From Tetrapyrgos nigripes (lineage: Eukaryota; Basidiomycota; Agaricomycetes; Agaricales; Campanellaceae), in NCBI GenBank assembly GCA_013368315.1, contig JAACJM010000321.1:18168-82167 (forward strand): a stretch of 64,000 nt of DNA, read 5' to 3'. This document shows positions 21,197 through 32,103 of this stretch, piece after piece. The position numbers and the translations under genes were made by a program. Under the pieces are notes generated by a model. It was not told the origin of the DNA. It made no database searches and saw only the letters and a program-made list of their open reading frames with translations. Numbering within the stretch: the first letter of the stretch is position 1; every line of letters starts with the position of its first letter.

Positions 21197-22592
21197 TGTC
21201 ATGAATCCCTTCATGCCTTCGCTTCTGGACCCTGTTCTTTGTTCTCCTTCATCATTTCTTCTCCCTTCCATCATTCTTCGCTTCTTTGGTTATAGATCAT
21301 GTTCCTTGTACCTATGGCTTCCATCTTCTTTGATGCATCATTTCTCTGATTGACAGATCATATCTGTACCTGTTACACATATTGACATCACTTAGATACC
21401 TGATATCATTCCTTGATTGTTTCCATCAGTACCTGCTGATCTAATCTTGTTCTCCTTCGCACTTTTATATATATACTCCAGGGCTTTGTAGATAGTTCCT
21501 CAGTCTGTCCACTTCTGTCCCTCTGATCCATACTGCTCAGCATTGTCCTCAGTACTATGTAGACTCTGGCCCAGTACTGGCTTACTCATTTATACCATCT
21601 ATTTGCCTTATTGCTTCATCTTTGGTTCCTGTGTGGTGGCCTGAGAGGCATCCAGTCCCTATCTGAACCTGTTCTTGACACTTGGACAGACTCTCCCTAC
21701 TCTCACTCCACCAAACTTCGCTTTTCTTGTTCTTTCTTCCTCCTGGATCACTGCTCTGTTCCCCAACTGTTATTGCCCACTATCCTCACCAGTTCATTGG
21801 CCTCTGTGCTTCGTTCAATGGTCCAGCCATGCCCTATGGAGGTTAGAAGGTTTTCTCTGAAGACTATGGAGGATATGCTGCTGCAGAGTGTACAGCTAGG
21901 TCTACAGGTGCATCATTCATTCTTTTGACCCAGAATCATCTAGTCAAAGTCACCCTGTCCACAGACCATCAACAATACTGTCTATGCAGCCTTATCATCC
22001 CCTTCCACTTCAGGTTTTCCTCCCCAGTCATCCTCACATGCAGTTACAGAGTGTTTATCCTCTTTCCCTTCGACTTTTACTTTCACAATGCCATAGTCAT
22101 TTGCTTATTGTTTTCTTTTCATCATTGCACCCCCTTCTCCTCCCTTTACCTTTTGACTCAGTGTTGCACCTGTACACAAACCCACCAGAACCAGAACCAG
22201 ACACCAGAACAGGGCCAGTGCTTTATGCCAGTGCCATTATTGAAACAGAATGTGTGTTACATGGTATGCTCAGTGATCTTACTGTCTACTTGACCTCTTG
22301 GGGGGGAGGTTGTTATTGTCCCAAATGCTTGCTTGATTTCGTCTCCAGACCCTGTAATGCCATCACTGTTTCCATCACTTCTTTGATTGCTTCTTTCATG
22401 TGTCCATATCTGTCTTTGATCACCTGTCCCTACTGCTTCTTTCTTCACATCAGCTTCTTTGATAGATATCTTTGACAGTTGTCTTCTTCCTTCGCATCAG
22501 CTTCCTTTTTGGCATCATAATTCTTTGATATACTGTCTTCTGCCTTCGCCTTCAGCTATCTTTGACAGGTGGCATCATAGTTCATTGATACA

Positions 22593-23000
22593 GGTTGAGC
22601 ACTCAGGAACTACATCTGAGCATGACTGGAGGGTTAAAGGCGAAGTGAGAGGTGATGAGAAGGTTGCATGGGCAGTAGGACTGATTATCTGAGAGAAAGG
22701 TGACTTTGACTGGGTAGTTCTGGTTGAAAACAAGGGATGATGCACCTATAGACAAAGCTGCATACTCCACAGCAACCTATCTCCTATAATCTCCAAGGGA
22801 ACTTCTTCTAACATCCATGGGACAAGACTGGGTGCTTGAACGAAGGACATAGGGCCAATATCATGGAAAAGGGACTAGTGATGGCAGTTGGGGAATGAAG
22901 GAGTGATCAATGATGAAAAAAGAATGAAGAAAGCGAAGCAGAGGACAGTAGAAGGGTGAAGAAAGCAAGTAAGAACAAAGGAAGCGAAGTCAAAGGATAC
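22593..23000. repeat. spacer of the palindrome, containing an older third copy of arm sequence
   Basis: About 22613-22930 aligns as a diverged direct repeat with 23575-23890 in the right arm. Shared stretches include GGTGACTTTGACTGG, GATGATGCACCT and CAGTTGGGGAA. The spacer is therefore an old copy of the same sequence, not unrelated DNA. Confidence 0.6.
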
Positions 23001-24314
23001 TGTATCAATGAACTATGATGCCACCTGTCAAAGATAGCTGAAGGCGAAGGCAGAAGACAGTATATCAAAGAATCATGATGCCAAAAAGGAAGCTGATGCG
23101 AAGGAAGAAGACAACTGTCAAAGATATCTATCAAAGAAGCTGATGTGAAGAAAGAAGCAGTAGGGACAGGTGATCAAAGACAGATATGGACACATGAAAG
23201 AAGCAATCAAAGAAGTGATGGAAACAGTGATGGCATTACAGGGTCTGGAGACGAAATCAAGCAAGCATTTGGGACAATAACAACCTCCCCCCCAAGAGGT
23301 CAAGTAGACAGTAAGATCACTGAGCATACCATGTAACACACATTCTGTTTCAATAATGGCACTGGCATAAAGCACTGGCCCTGTTCTGGTGTCTGGTTCT
23401 GGTTCTGGTGGGTTTGTGTACAGGTGCAACACTGAGTCAAAAGGTAAAGGGAGGAGAAGGGGGTGCAATGATGAAAAGAAAACAATAAGCAAATGACTAT
23501 GGCATTGTGAAAGTAAAAGTCGAAGGGAAAGAGGATAAACACTCTGTAACTGCATGTGAGGATGACTGGGGAGGAAAACCTGAAGTGGAAGGGGATGATA
23601 AGGCTGCATAGACAGTATTGTTGATGGTCTGTGGACAGGGTGACTTTGACTGGATGATTCTGGGTCAAAAGAATGAATGATGCACCTGTAGACCTAGCTG
23701 TACACTCTACAGCAGCATATCCTCCATAGTCTTCAGAGAAAACCTTCTAACCTCCATAGGGCATGGCTGGACCATTGAACGAAGCACAGAGGCCAATGAA
23801 CTGGTGAGGATAGTGGGCAATAACAGTTGGGGAACAGAGCAGTGATCCAGGAGGAAGAAAGAACAAGAAAAGCGAAGTTTGGTGGAGTGAGAGTAGGGAG
23901 AGTCTGTCCAAGTGTCAAGAACAGGTTCAGATAGGGACTGGATGCCTCTCAGGCCACCACACAGGAACCAAAGACGAAGCAATAAGGCAAATAGATGGTA
24001 TAGATGAGTAAGCCAGTACTGGGCCAGAGTCTACATAGTACTGAGGACAATGCTGAGCAGTATGGATCAGAGGGACAGAAGTGGACAGACTGAGGAACTA
24101 TCTACAAAGCCCTGGAGTATATATACAAAAGTGCGAAGGAGAACAAGATTAGATCAGCAGGTACTGATGGAAACAATCAAGGAATGATAATCAGGTATCT
24201 AAGTGATGTCAATATGTGTAACAGGTACAGATATGATCTGTCAATCAGAGAGATGATGCATCAAAGAAGATGGAAGCCATAGGTACAGGAAACATGATCT
24301 AGAACCAAAGAAGC

Positions 24315-24474
24315 GAAGAATGATGGAAGGGAGAAGAATGATGGAAGGGAGAAGAATGATGGAAGGGAGAAGAATGATGGAAGGGAGAAGAATGATGGAA
24401 GGGAGAAGAATGATGGAAGGGAGAAGAATGATGGAAGGGAGAAGAATGATGGAAGGGAGAAGAATGATGGAAGG
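24315..24474 (+). repeat. 18 bp minisatellite, about nine copies
   Basis: Tandem GAAGAATGATGGAAGGGA units, nine copies. The matching place in the left arm (near 21255-21285) holds about one unit, so the array expanded after the arms formed. Open frames of MMEGRR or HHSSPF repeats here are translations of this array. Confidence 0.92.
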
Positions 24475-24523
24475 AGAACAAAGAACAGGGTCTAGAAGCG
24501 AAGGCATGAAGGGATTCATGACA

Positions 24524-27339
24524 TTGTGGTGCAATGAATTTTGCATTGTTTTTTCTCATGAATAAATCGCCATGACCACCTGGTGCAGGACATAGGTAGG
24601 TCATGAGTTCTGTTTTTGAAGTGAGTTTATTCTTTCAAACTTTCTTGGGGACATAAACATATGCTCCACATCCAAGTACTCGTAAGTGGTCCATACGAGG
24701 CTTTTTCTTTTCAAGAACTTCATATGGCATTATCCAGTTATGTCGCCGCATTGGAGTGCGCATATACAAATATACTGCATGTATGACACAAAATTCCCAC
24801 CAGCTGTCAGGAAGACACGCGTGTTTGCGCATCACCTCAGCTTTATCCATTATTGTGTGCATGAGGCGCTCAGCACGACCATTTTGTTGGGGGGTGTATG
24901 GTGTGCTTTGAAGGATCTTGATGCCTTTGTCTTTCATCATTTCGATGAAGGCACCTTTGATATATTCTCTCCCTGCATCAGACATCCATTGTTCAACTTT
25001 CGTTTTGTATTGATTCTCAACCATGGCGAGCCATTGGCAAGTTACATGAATTGGCATTTTCTTGTTGTTCAATAAAAATGCCCATGCATTAGATGTAAAA
25101 TCGTCCAAGAAGATTATCATATTTTCCTTCGAGACATCCGTGGCAGATTGACACTTCTTTAGGAATATTGAATTCTGGCCAGCCGTTGGTATGTGTTCAG
25201 AGGTGTTTGAGAACATCACGAGAGGGATGACCTGCGCGTTGATGCGCCAAGTCGAAGTTGATTTCATAAATCATAGCGTCTGCCAAGGAGGCAACATTTG
25301 TTTTGGTGTGAGGGAGATAATATATGGTTTTCCATCTTACATCTGACACTTTGTCATGTTTCATAAGCATGATCATTTTGTCTGATCCATGGACTGTCAC
25401 TCTGTCTGATTGTAAAAACGTACCAAGTGACAATAACCGTTGATTTAAATCAGCGACATAGTAAACAGGGGCTATTTTGAAATAGCGAGCACCTTGTTGT
25501 ATAATGACAGTACCAGCAGTGTTTGTTTTGGTAACTCCATTTGCAGTTGAGAATTGGACAGAGGTTCGAGGTCCGGCATCGAGTCGGCATCCCTGTTGAC
25601 ATCCGAGTTGGAGATTTCCTTGAATAATGGGGTCACCGACCGCACCTGACTCCACCCCAATGAATTGGAGGCACTCATTTGGTTGAGGTCCCCATCAATT
25701 TCCTCAAGGCCCTCGTTGTACTCCCTGTCGAATTCCCCTGAATATCATTTTTGGATCATCTCATCGATGACCATTTGAAGATGCTTTGCAAGCATTCTGT
25801 GGTTGGGGTTGAAGTTCTCCTTGTCAGAGTCCTCCATGTCGACAAGACCGGCCTCCTACATTCTGAGGCGCTTGGTAGACTCCTCCTTTTCTTGTTGGAA
25901 CTCTTCTGAGTTCATGCTCCCCATGTTGGAAATGAGGCTGTCCGACAGTCTGTCGAATTCCTCGGCCATTTCGGCGTTGTCATCTGTTCCCACACACTTG
26001 TCCTGCATCCATCCGAAGTTGTTCCACGCCTCCTCTTGCTGTGGAGTACCCCAGTTGGTGGCACCCCAACTGTCGGAAGTGGGTTGGTTGTGATTGTGGG
26101 TGGTGTCAGTGCTGGATTGATGGAAACCATCAGGGTACAGGGTGACGAGGTTTTGCCAATAGTATCGTTCCATGAAAGAACGACTGTCAGTGATGATGGA
26201 GGGACGAGGAAGAGAGGTAGAGGTAGAGGCTTCAGAATGAGACATGTGTTCTAGTTCAAGGTCTTTGAGGAGCTCACCAGTTGGCTTTATCCCATCATTA
26301 CAAGCGGTTTTAAAGGCATTCTGGACAGATGAGAAAAATCTGTCAAAAGGCTTTACCGACTCGCTAAAGAATGGTTTACGCACATCTTTGGTAGAGGGTT
26401 CTGTGACTGTGATGGTCAGAGTTTCCTTGAAGAACTTCGCCGCATGTATGACATGAGAGTGTCCTAATTTAATAGGACCCATACTCTGGGCTTGTTGCTT
26501 CTGGTGTGTTTGTTCACTGGCACGTTTTCTGTGGCCTTTTCCTCTCCAAGCGCTGCTGCTGCCTTTATGGCACTGCTGCTGCTGTTGTTCTTCAAAGACA
26601 GGAGGTCTGCCTTTACGTTTGATGGCCGTGATTTTGGTGGCGTTAGTGGATTGGATTTCTTTCTGCCACGGGCTTCCCAGGTATTGACGACTTGAGTATG
26701 AAGATCATCAAGGGATCCATCTTCAAAAGCATCAATGTCATCCTGAGTTTCTTTGGCAATGACATAGCCATAGATATCGGAGGGTAGTTTGTTGATAACG
26801 ATCATATATTGAAGGTATATGGGGATAGCCGTATTTTCGCCAGCGTTATTGATATGAGTGAGGTACATTTTGATGAGATCAATTGCGGCGCCAGGGTGAG
26901 CATTATGTGGGATCTCGACATTCATGGCACGCTTGAAGTTTTGAAAGATTTCAGCTGCTCCAGGCCTACCGTAGAGATCTTTGAGTTTTCCCCACATTTT
27001 CCTGGCAGTGGTGATATCCTCAAGCTTGTCACCAATTGCTTGAGTGACACAGAGTTTGACAACTCCCATGGCTTTGTCGTTATCTTTGTCCCAATCGATG
27101 GTACTGCTGCTGGCAGCGGCAGTGAATTGAGTGGGAGATGCTTCTTCAGCAGTTTCTCCTGCAGCAGCACTGGCTGTGGTACCAGCAGGGGCAGCTGGAG
27201 CAGGAGCTGGGGTAATTTCAATATCTCCGGGACAAGGAGTATTGAGGACATATGCGATGCCCTGGGATTGGAGCCAAGATTTGGATTTGCTAGCCCAAAG
27301 GGTATAGTTCGGTCCAGTGAGTTCTGGAACAGTGGACAT
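24524..27339 (-). pseudogene. degenerate second copia element: gag, protease and integrase remains
   Basis: Minus-strand remains in copia order. Gag is 26464-27339 (MSTVPELTGPNYTLWASKSK, UBN2-like). A further gag/linker frame is at 25856-26482. A protease/pre-integrase frame is at 25197-25655 (DLAHQRAGHPSRDVLKHL). An integrase core is at 24635-25267 (IIFLDDFTSNAW, WMSDAGREYI, TPYTPQQNGRAERLMH, giving D,D,E). Frames are broken between segments and a TGA at 24635-24637 interrupts VPKKV/KNKLTSKTEL. Pol is cut at 24523 by the palindrome, and RT and RNase H do not reappear on its far side. It is an old, inactive copy. Confidence 0.82.
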
Positions 27340-27641
27340 GAAGTGGGGATGAAATCAATCTGTCAGCATAACATCCTATATGCAAAATAAGCAGCAGCAT
27401 TAAGGACGCGCTATGAAATAAATAGAAAGCTGCAGCTAGTGCGCTTATGACAGTGATTATCCCTGGTGTGCATTATTACAGCTTGCAGCCATGAAGGTGC
27501 TACTTTGCACATACAGCAGCCATGAAGGCACATGTAAAGAACTTCTGCCACAGAGGGCGATGTTCAAGCAGCCACAGGGGTGCTAACCAGGTGTTACACA
27601 GTCTAGGACAGCTGCCAGTGATTGCACAATGTCCAGGGCTT
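27340..27641 (-). other. leader of the second copia element
   Basis: Non-coding interval between gag and the primer-binding site, with the repeated phrase CAGCCATGAAGG (near 27486 and 27509). It is probably the untranslated leader of the element's RNA. Confidence 0.5.
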
Positions 27642-27656
27642 GCTGGGCCCATAACC
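27642..27656 (-). promoter_or_regulatory. primer-binding site of the second copia element
   Basis: The minus strand reads GGTTATGGGCCCAGC directly after the LTR end CAACA. It complements the initiator tRNA-Met anticodon arm (GCTGGGCCCATAACC), as in the first copia element but with one base different in the stem. Confidence 0.75.
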
Positions 27657-27934
27657 TGTTGAGCAGGCTACGTTCTATATACGTAGCGGCAACTGCATAC
27701 TTACCTGGGGATGTAAAAGTGCTTGTTAGAGCGGTTTGTTAGAGGTTATGAGTAGTAAGGAAAATCCTCATTGTTGTAGGGCAATCTAGGAGCCCTTTTA
27801 TACTGTTCTAGATAGTACATGTGACTACTTATCTAAGAACTTCTGATGTACAGTAAGCGTAATTAACTAGATTACTATCTAATCTATATCTAATCTAATG
27901 TTTGATGGCTGCTTATTAATTCGCCAATTCAACA
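27657..27934 (-). repeat. 5' LTR of the second copia element (278 bp)
   Basis: On the minus strand it runs from TGTTGAATTGGCG to GCTCAACA, with standard TG...CA ends, and abuts the primer-binding site. The 3' LTR is not present in the expected place. The base run outside the LTR is GCTCT, but without the partner LTR a target duplication cannot be confirmed. Confidence 0.75.
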
Positions 27935-28210
27935 GCTCTGTCCATACCCATCATTCCAACACCTATACCCTCTACTGCAATGCCCTCAACCTTGACTCCA
28001 AATGACATCGATATTGATACTGGTAATGCGGGGACTGGTACCACCACCTCAACTGTTACTTTAGCCTTTGTCAGACCAAACAGAACTCCCGTCCTCAACA
28101 CCTTGAATGGGCTGCGTACGCGTATAATATATCGATGTGTATGTGGGTGAAGATTAGTGAGAGTTTGTGGGAGGGGTGTGAGGACAATATGAAGCAGAAG
28201 CAGGGGGGGT

Positions 28211-28560
28211 TTGCCATATATCGAGGGCTCTCTCCACGTCGTAGATGGTCCAGACCAATCTCAGAAATACCAGACTTCCCATCCCAAAATACGTCCTGAG
28301 TGCTGGAGTATAGCTCTAGCCCTTGGACACCTCAAAACACGTCTACACGCTGCAAGATTGTTGGGTTGTCCCTGGGGGAGTATCGAGAGACAATGTCAGC
28401 GTATGCGAGGAAGATTGCTGAACAGGGTTGGGGATAGGGGGGAGGACGTATTGAAGGCGCTGAGTAGGGAGTTGTTTAGGGAGGAGGGCCAGGTTGTCTA
28501 CAGTCATGGGGTTCCACCAGTAACACCAGGAGATTTTTTGAAGGATGTGTTGGTCTTTGG
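28211..28560 (+). CDS. fragment of an unidentified gene
   Basis: An open stretch with good protein character (CWSIALALGHLKTRLHAARL, then GEDVLKALSRELFREEGQ and DFLKDVLVFG) ends at a GTATGT donor at about 28561. A possible TTTATGCAG acceptor near 28720 lies just before inverted-repeat elements begin. Upstream, 27935-28105 on the plus strand is also open (TLTPNDIDIDTGNAGTG) and may be an earlier exon, cut by the copia LTR at 27934. No family recognised. Probably a host gene with both sides disturbed. Confidence 0.45.
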
Positions 28561-28734
28561 TATGTCTACGTCTACATTTTCCTTGTTCTTACTCGTCCTC
28601 TATCCTTCTACTCTTCCTTTCTTCCATTCTTTCTTTTCTGTTCGTCATCTTCTACTCTATATTGTTCTATGAATATGCTCATGCTCATGCTCCCATTCCT
28701 CTGTCCCTTTTGTTTTATGCAGCAAGGAGCAAAA

Positions 28735-28840
28735 CCATAACAGAGCACCCCATGATGCAGGGGCTTTATAAAATCCATGGCGTAACCATGCAAACCGGTT
28801 TATAAAAGCTATGGTTCAACCATAGGCACTTTTACAAAAC
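28735..28840 (+). repeat. left partner of a ~105 bp inverted pair carrying small hairpins
   Basis: Starts CCATAACA and contains hairpins such as CTATGG-TTCA-ACCATAG and CATGG-CGTA-ACCATG, separated by TTTATAAAA. It matches the reverse complement of 32002-32103. No target duplication is visible outside. Confidence 0.6.
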
Positions 28841-29624
28841 TTACGGCCAAAATAACCATAGCTATCCATAGTACACAACGCTCAGGCTCTCAAGGTCTCA
28901 AGGAGGATTAAGCCATGTACCAGCGAGGTTCACGGCTCTGGACCAAGGTCCATGCGCTGCAATCCACAGTGCGTTGCGTGTTCCTTACTTAAATTACGGT
29001 ACATTATCATCTTGTAACTACAGTACACCGTAAACTGTACAAATGTGAATCTAATTGATAACACCTTTCCAGCAATAAAATTGGCAGGCAGCTTCTCCCA
29101 CTTAGTCCTACATGTGCCATTGTCCATCATCCCAGTTAGTCTCACACGCACGCTTTACGCCCCTCTGCACACTCTGCCAACGAACTAAGACATTCAAAAT
29201 CACCACTAGACCAAAGTTTCACCTCATATTCCAAACCCAGATGTGGTATTTTTTCGTCAGAGAACAAGAGTAGAGTCATGTACCAGTTGTGTACCAGGGC
29301 TGACTGCAGAGTTGGACAGGGAACACTCTTGACCCTTGAGTAATAAGGGTTCTGGCAGAAAGAACGAGAGAAGGTGTAGAGCGGAGAGTAGAGCAAGGAG
29401 CAATGTTGACAGGAAACTGACGGGAACCCATGACGTGTTGACACCATGCGTCAGCATCACGTGTTGGCGTGTCGACGCGCGTCGCGCGCGACTTGCGTTA
29501 CGTGTCTGGTCTGTCTTGTTTCTATTACATGATTTATTAGAGGAGGTTTACTCTGGCTGAGACCATTGTAAGATCCTACTTCCCCAATAATTTGAACAAC
29601 AGCGGGTACCATGACGGAGAATTT

Positions 29625-30676
29625 TGTATGATCAAAATTCGGAGTGTATGACTAAAATTCGGGTGTCGTCTTTACAGATTCCCCCCGGTTGAGCCATACT
29701 TCTCCAGACATTTCTTTCATGAAAAAGGCTGTCCCTGTTCCCTGTGAAAGTAATTACAGCCACAGTAGATACATACCTCAGGAGAATTCTGATTGTGTAT
29801 GATCAAAAATCAGTTGTATGACTGAAATTCAATTTCTGACCAAAATTCCCAACTTTGTACACCCTGAGCAGGATTATGCTGTTCTATGGTGCATCAGTGT
29901 TGCTTGAAGCCTTGACATGTAGTGTAGGGATCATAGAGACATTATGATTCTGGATAGTATTATAGTAAATGAGTACTAAGTAGTAAGTAATTCAGTTAAA
30001 GTACAGTGTGGTACAGGCCATATTCTGGTCCCATTGGCACTGGTTTGTGCCTTGTCTGAGAAGGCGAATGGTATTTTACCTTGGTATGTACAGTGACCTA
30101 AGGTCTTGACATATTCAACTACATATACTGTACACACAGCACTAGAGTCATGGAATTGGAATTTTGCTCATACAGGGTCTATTTTTATGTTACACCAGCT
30201 TGTACTGGACCTTAGATGCACTTTTTCTTGCTCTCAATATTGTAAATGAATGAAGCGTTGTGAGATAATCACCATAATGTGCGCAAACGGTACCGGTATT
30301 GCGATTCTGAACGAATTTCGATCATACAACAGTAATTTCAGTCATACACAGTTGTATAACATTGATTGTAGCCTACCGGACATTGAGCGCACGATGTCTT
30401 GCTCTCGGAACTGCAAATTGATGAAGCATATCTTCATTACGCACGGAAATAGCATCGGCGTAGGGATTTGGAAGGGATTTCAGTCATGCAACAGGAATTT
30501 CGGTCATACATGGGATTTTTGGTCATACAACTTAAATTGGGTTGGACCTTGAACGCACAATTTCTTGCCCTGGGACAACCCTTGGAGCTGCGAATCTGCG
30601 GAGCATAGTATAATCATCATCATTTCCCAGAGAAATAAGATCGGTACTAGGATTTCGAAGGAATTTTGGTCATACA
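29625..30676. mobile_element. candidate non-autonomous element with clustered subterminal repeats
   Basis: The 16-mer consensus TGTATGAYYAAAATTC occurs at 29625, 29645, 29796 and 29815, with a partial copy at 29838. Its reverse complement (GAATTTYGGTCATACA-like) occurs at 30313, 30333, 30476, 30495, 30514 and 30661. Two oppositely oriented clusters about 0.5 kb apart are the usual layout of transposase-binding subterminal repeats in a cut-and-paste element. I see no transposase and no clear ends. Confidence 0.55.
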
Positions 30677-30722
30677 CAGGATTTGATAAGTATTGTAAAT
30701 AAAATATCATGGTGGCAATACC

Positions 30723-31106
30723 TAGTGTTGCACCGGCTCGACTCCGGCTCACTCCGGCTCGGCTATGAACGGCTTGATGAAGTCATAACCGTGGCTTGGC
30801 TTTCGAGCCATAAACAACTCGTTGACTCCGGCTTGAGCTGAATCGAGCCGCCAGTTATTTATTTGAATACAGATCATACAGCGGCTACATGATTTTGTAT
30901 ACAGGTCTATTAAACGGCTCTAGACCTTGGGTCGTTTCCTGTATTCATCGTTTCAGGGTCTTTGTATGAGGCTCTCTATTTTAGGCTACAAAGCCAGCCA
31001 GAGCCGAGGTACACAGAGCCGGCTCATTTTTGTTCGACTCAGCTTGGCTAAACATCGGCTTGGCTCTCGGCTTAGCCGGAGTCGAGTCGAGCCACGTGCA
31101 ACACTA
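30723..31106. mobile_element. hAT-type MITE, 384 bp
   Basis: Terminal inverted repeat TAGTGTTGCAC (11 bp perfect, then GGCTCGACTC-like) with an exact 8 bp target duplication GCAATACC at 30715-30722 and 31107-31114. 8 bp duplications and TAGNG-type ends are hAT features. The interior is made of GGCTCG/CGAGCC repeats and has no coding capacity. Confidence 0.9.
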
Positions 31107-31256
31107 GCAATACCCAATCAAAACCCTCACGTTAACATATCAGAGGATAAGAGGAGTACGCCAGCAATGTAGAGGGCAAACGACGAAAGCCCCAACTGAA
31201 AAGCGACGAGGCAAGCTGATGGACAGGACAAGATGCTGTGCTGCCATGTGGCGGAA

Positions 31257-31877
31257 TAGGGCTCCTAGCGGATCGGATGATCCGGCGCCATCCAAGCGAT
31301 TGCTGCTTCGGATTCGGATTCGGATGGTGCTCCTCCTCCTCCTCCATCCGACGGATAGCATCCGACCAATCCGACGGTAATCCGCGGATGGAAAGCCCAA
31401 CACTGGAAGTTTCAGAAGTACTATATAGTACTATTACCAAGTAGAGAAATACACAAAAATAAATAACGGCCGCAACCAGTAGTATGTGTGGCTTCAACAG
31501 ACAGCATTAATCCTTCATGGCGCTGACTGGTTTGAGTGTTTCGCGAACGCTGGCGCTCCGATATTGAAGGCGTGGTGTCGGGTCTGAAACCTAGACACAT
31601 ACTTTTCTATTCTTTAATTTATTATCTTTTCTCTCCAGCTCATATCCTTGGTTTATTTTCTGTTACTCTTTTGCATTCATTGGCCGCCACCATGTTGTTT
31701 ATCTTATCTGTATGTCATGTGATCGTAGATATACTATATAAGGGAAGCAGAACTCATCCGGCGATCATCCGTCGGATGTTCGGATACCATCCGGCGGATG
31801 CGGATTGGGATTTGCAGACCACCCATCCGAGCGGATGGCATCCGAATCCGACACAATCCGATCCGATAGGAGCCCTA
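31257..31877. mobile_element. second hAT-type MITE, 621 bp
   Basis: Terminal inverted repeat TAGGGCTCCTA followed by a shared CGGATCGGAT, with an exact 8 bp target duplication TGGCGGAA at 31249-31256 and 31878-31885. Subterminal ATCCG/CGGAT repeats fill both ends. The interior contains small open frames only. It is a different family from the MITE at 30723-31106. Confidence 0.9.
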
Positions 31878-32001
31878 TGGCGGAACAAGCCGTTGCAACG
31901 ACATTGCCGCTTTCCGAAATGGGAAATGGGCTGTGGACCAGTGACGCTGGGGTCGTGAGAAGAGGTTCAGGAGGTGCTGGATTTTTTAAAAATCGCGCGC
32001 G

Positions 32002-32103
32002 AGCGGAGTGCTTTAATAAAAGTGCCTATGGTTGATCCATAGGTTTTATAAAACATCTTGCATGGTTAGACCATGCAATTTTTATAAAAAATGTGTGTTA
32101 TGG
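32002..32103 (-). repeat. right partner of the ~105 bp inverted pair
   Basis: Reverse complement of 28735-28840 with the same hairpins (CCTATGG-TTGAT-CCATAGG and TTGCATGGT-TAG-ACCATGCAA). Together the pair brackets a 3.4 kb interval that contains the two MITEs and the subterminal-repeat cluster. Confidence 0.6.

Larger units (their letters stand above)
21197..24523. mobile_element. 3.3 kb near-perfect palindrome with LTR-like outer ends
   Basis: The left arm (21197-22592) is the reverse complement of the right arm (23001-24523), about 1.4 kb each, with only a few substitutions and small indels apart from one expanded minisatellite. Both outer ends read inward TGTCATGAATCCCTTC, resembling an LTR 5' end, and each arm contains a TATATATA box about 270 bp in. 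Neither outer flank has a polypurine tract and I see no target duplication. The right end interrupts a copia pol frame after ...FIAPQ. The long frames in the arms (for example 21984-22475 and its mirror 23118-23609) are Leu/Ser/Pro-rich and unlikely to be coding. Confidence 0.75.

Noticed and set aside
21925..23668. Mirrored 120-160 codon frames that look like a divergent gene pair
   Set aside because: They are the two arms of a palindrome; composition (Leu, Ser, Pro, Cys) and lack of codon bias or motifs argue against coding.
24241..24604. Repetitive protein frames (SIILLP, HHSSPF, MMEGRR repeats)
   Set aside because: Artefacts of the 18 bp minisatellite in all frames.
27642..27656. GCTGGGCCCATAACC as part of a tRNA-iMet gene
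   Set aside because: Only the anticodon arm is present and it sits exactly at an LTR junction; it is a retroelement primer-binding site.
29440..29500. CpG-rich palindromic patch (GTCGACGCGCGTCGCGCGCGAC)
   Set aside because: Notable base composition but no repeat partner, known motif or adjacent gene to give it meaning.
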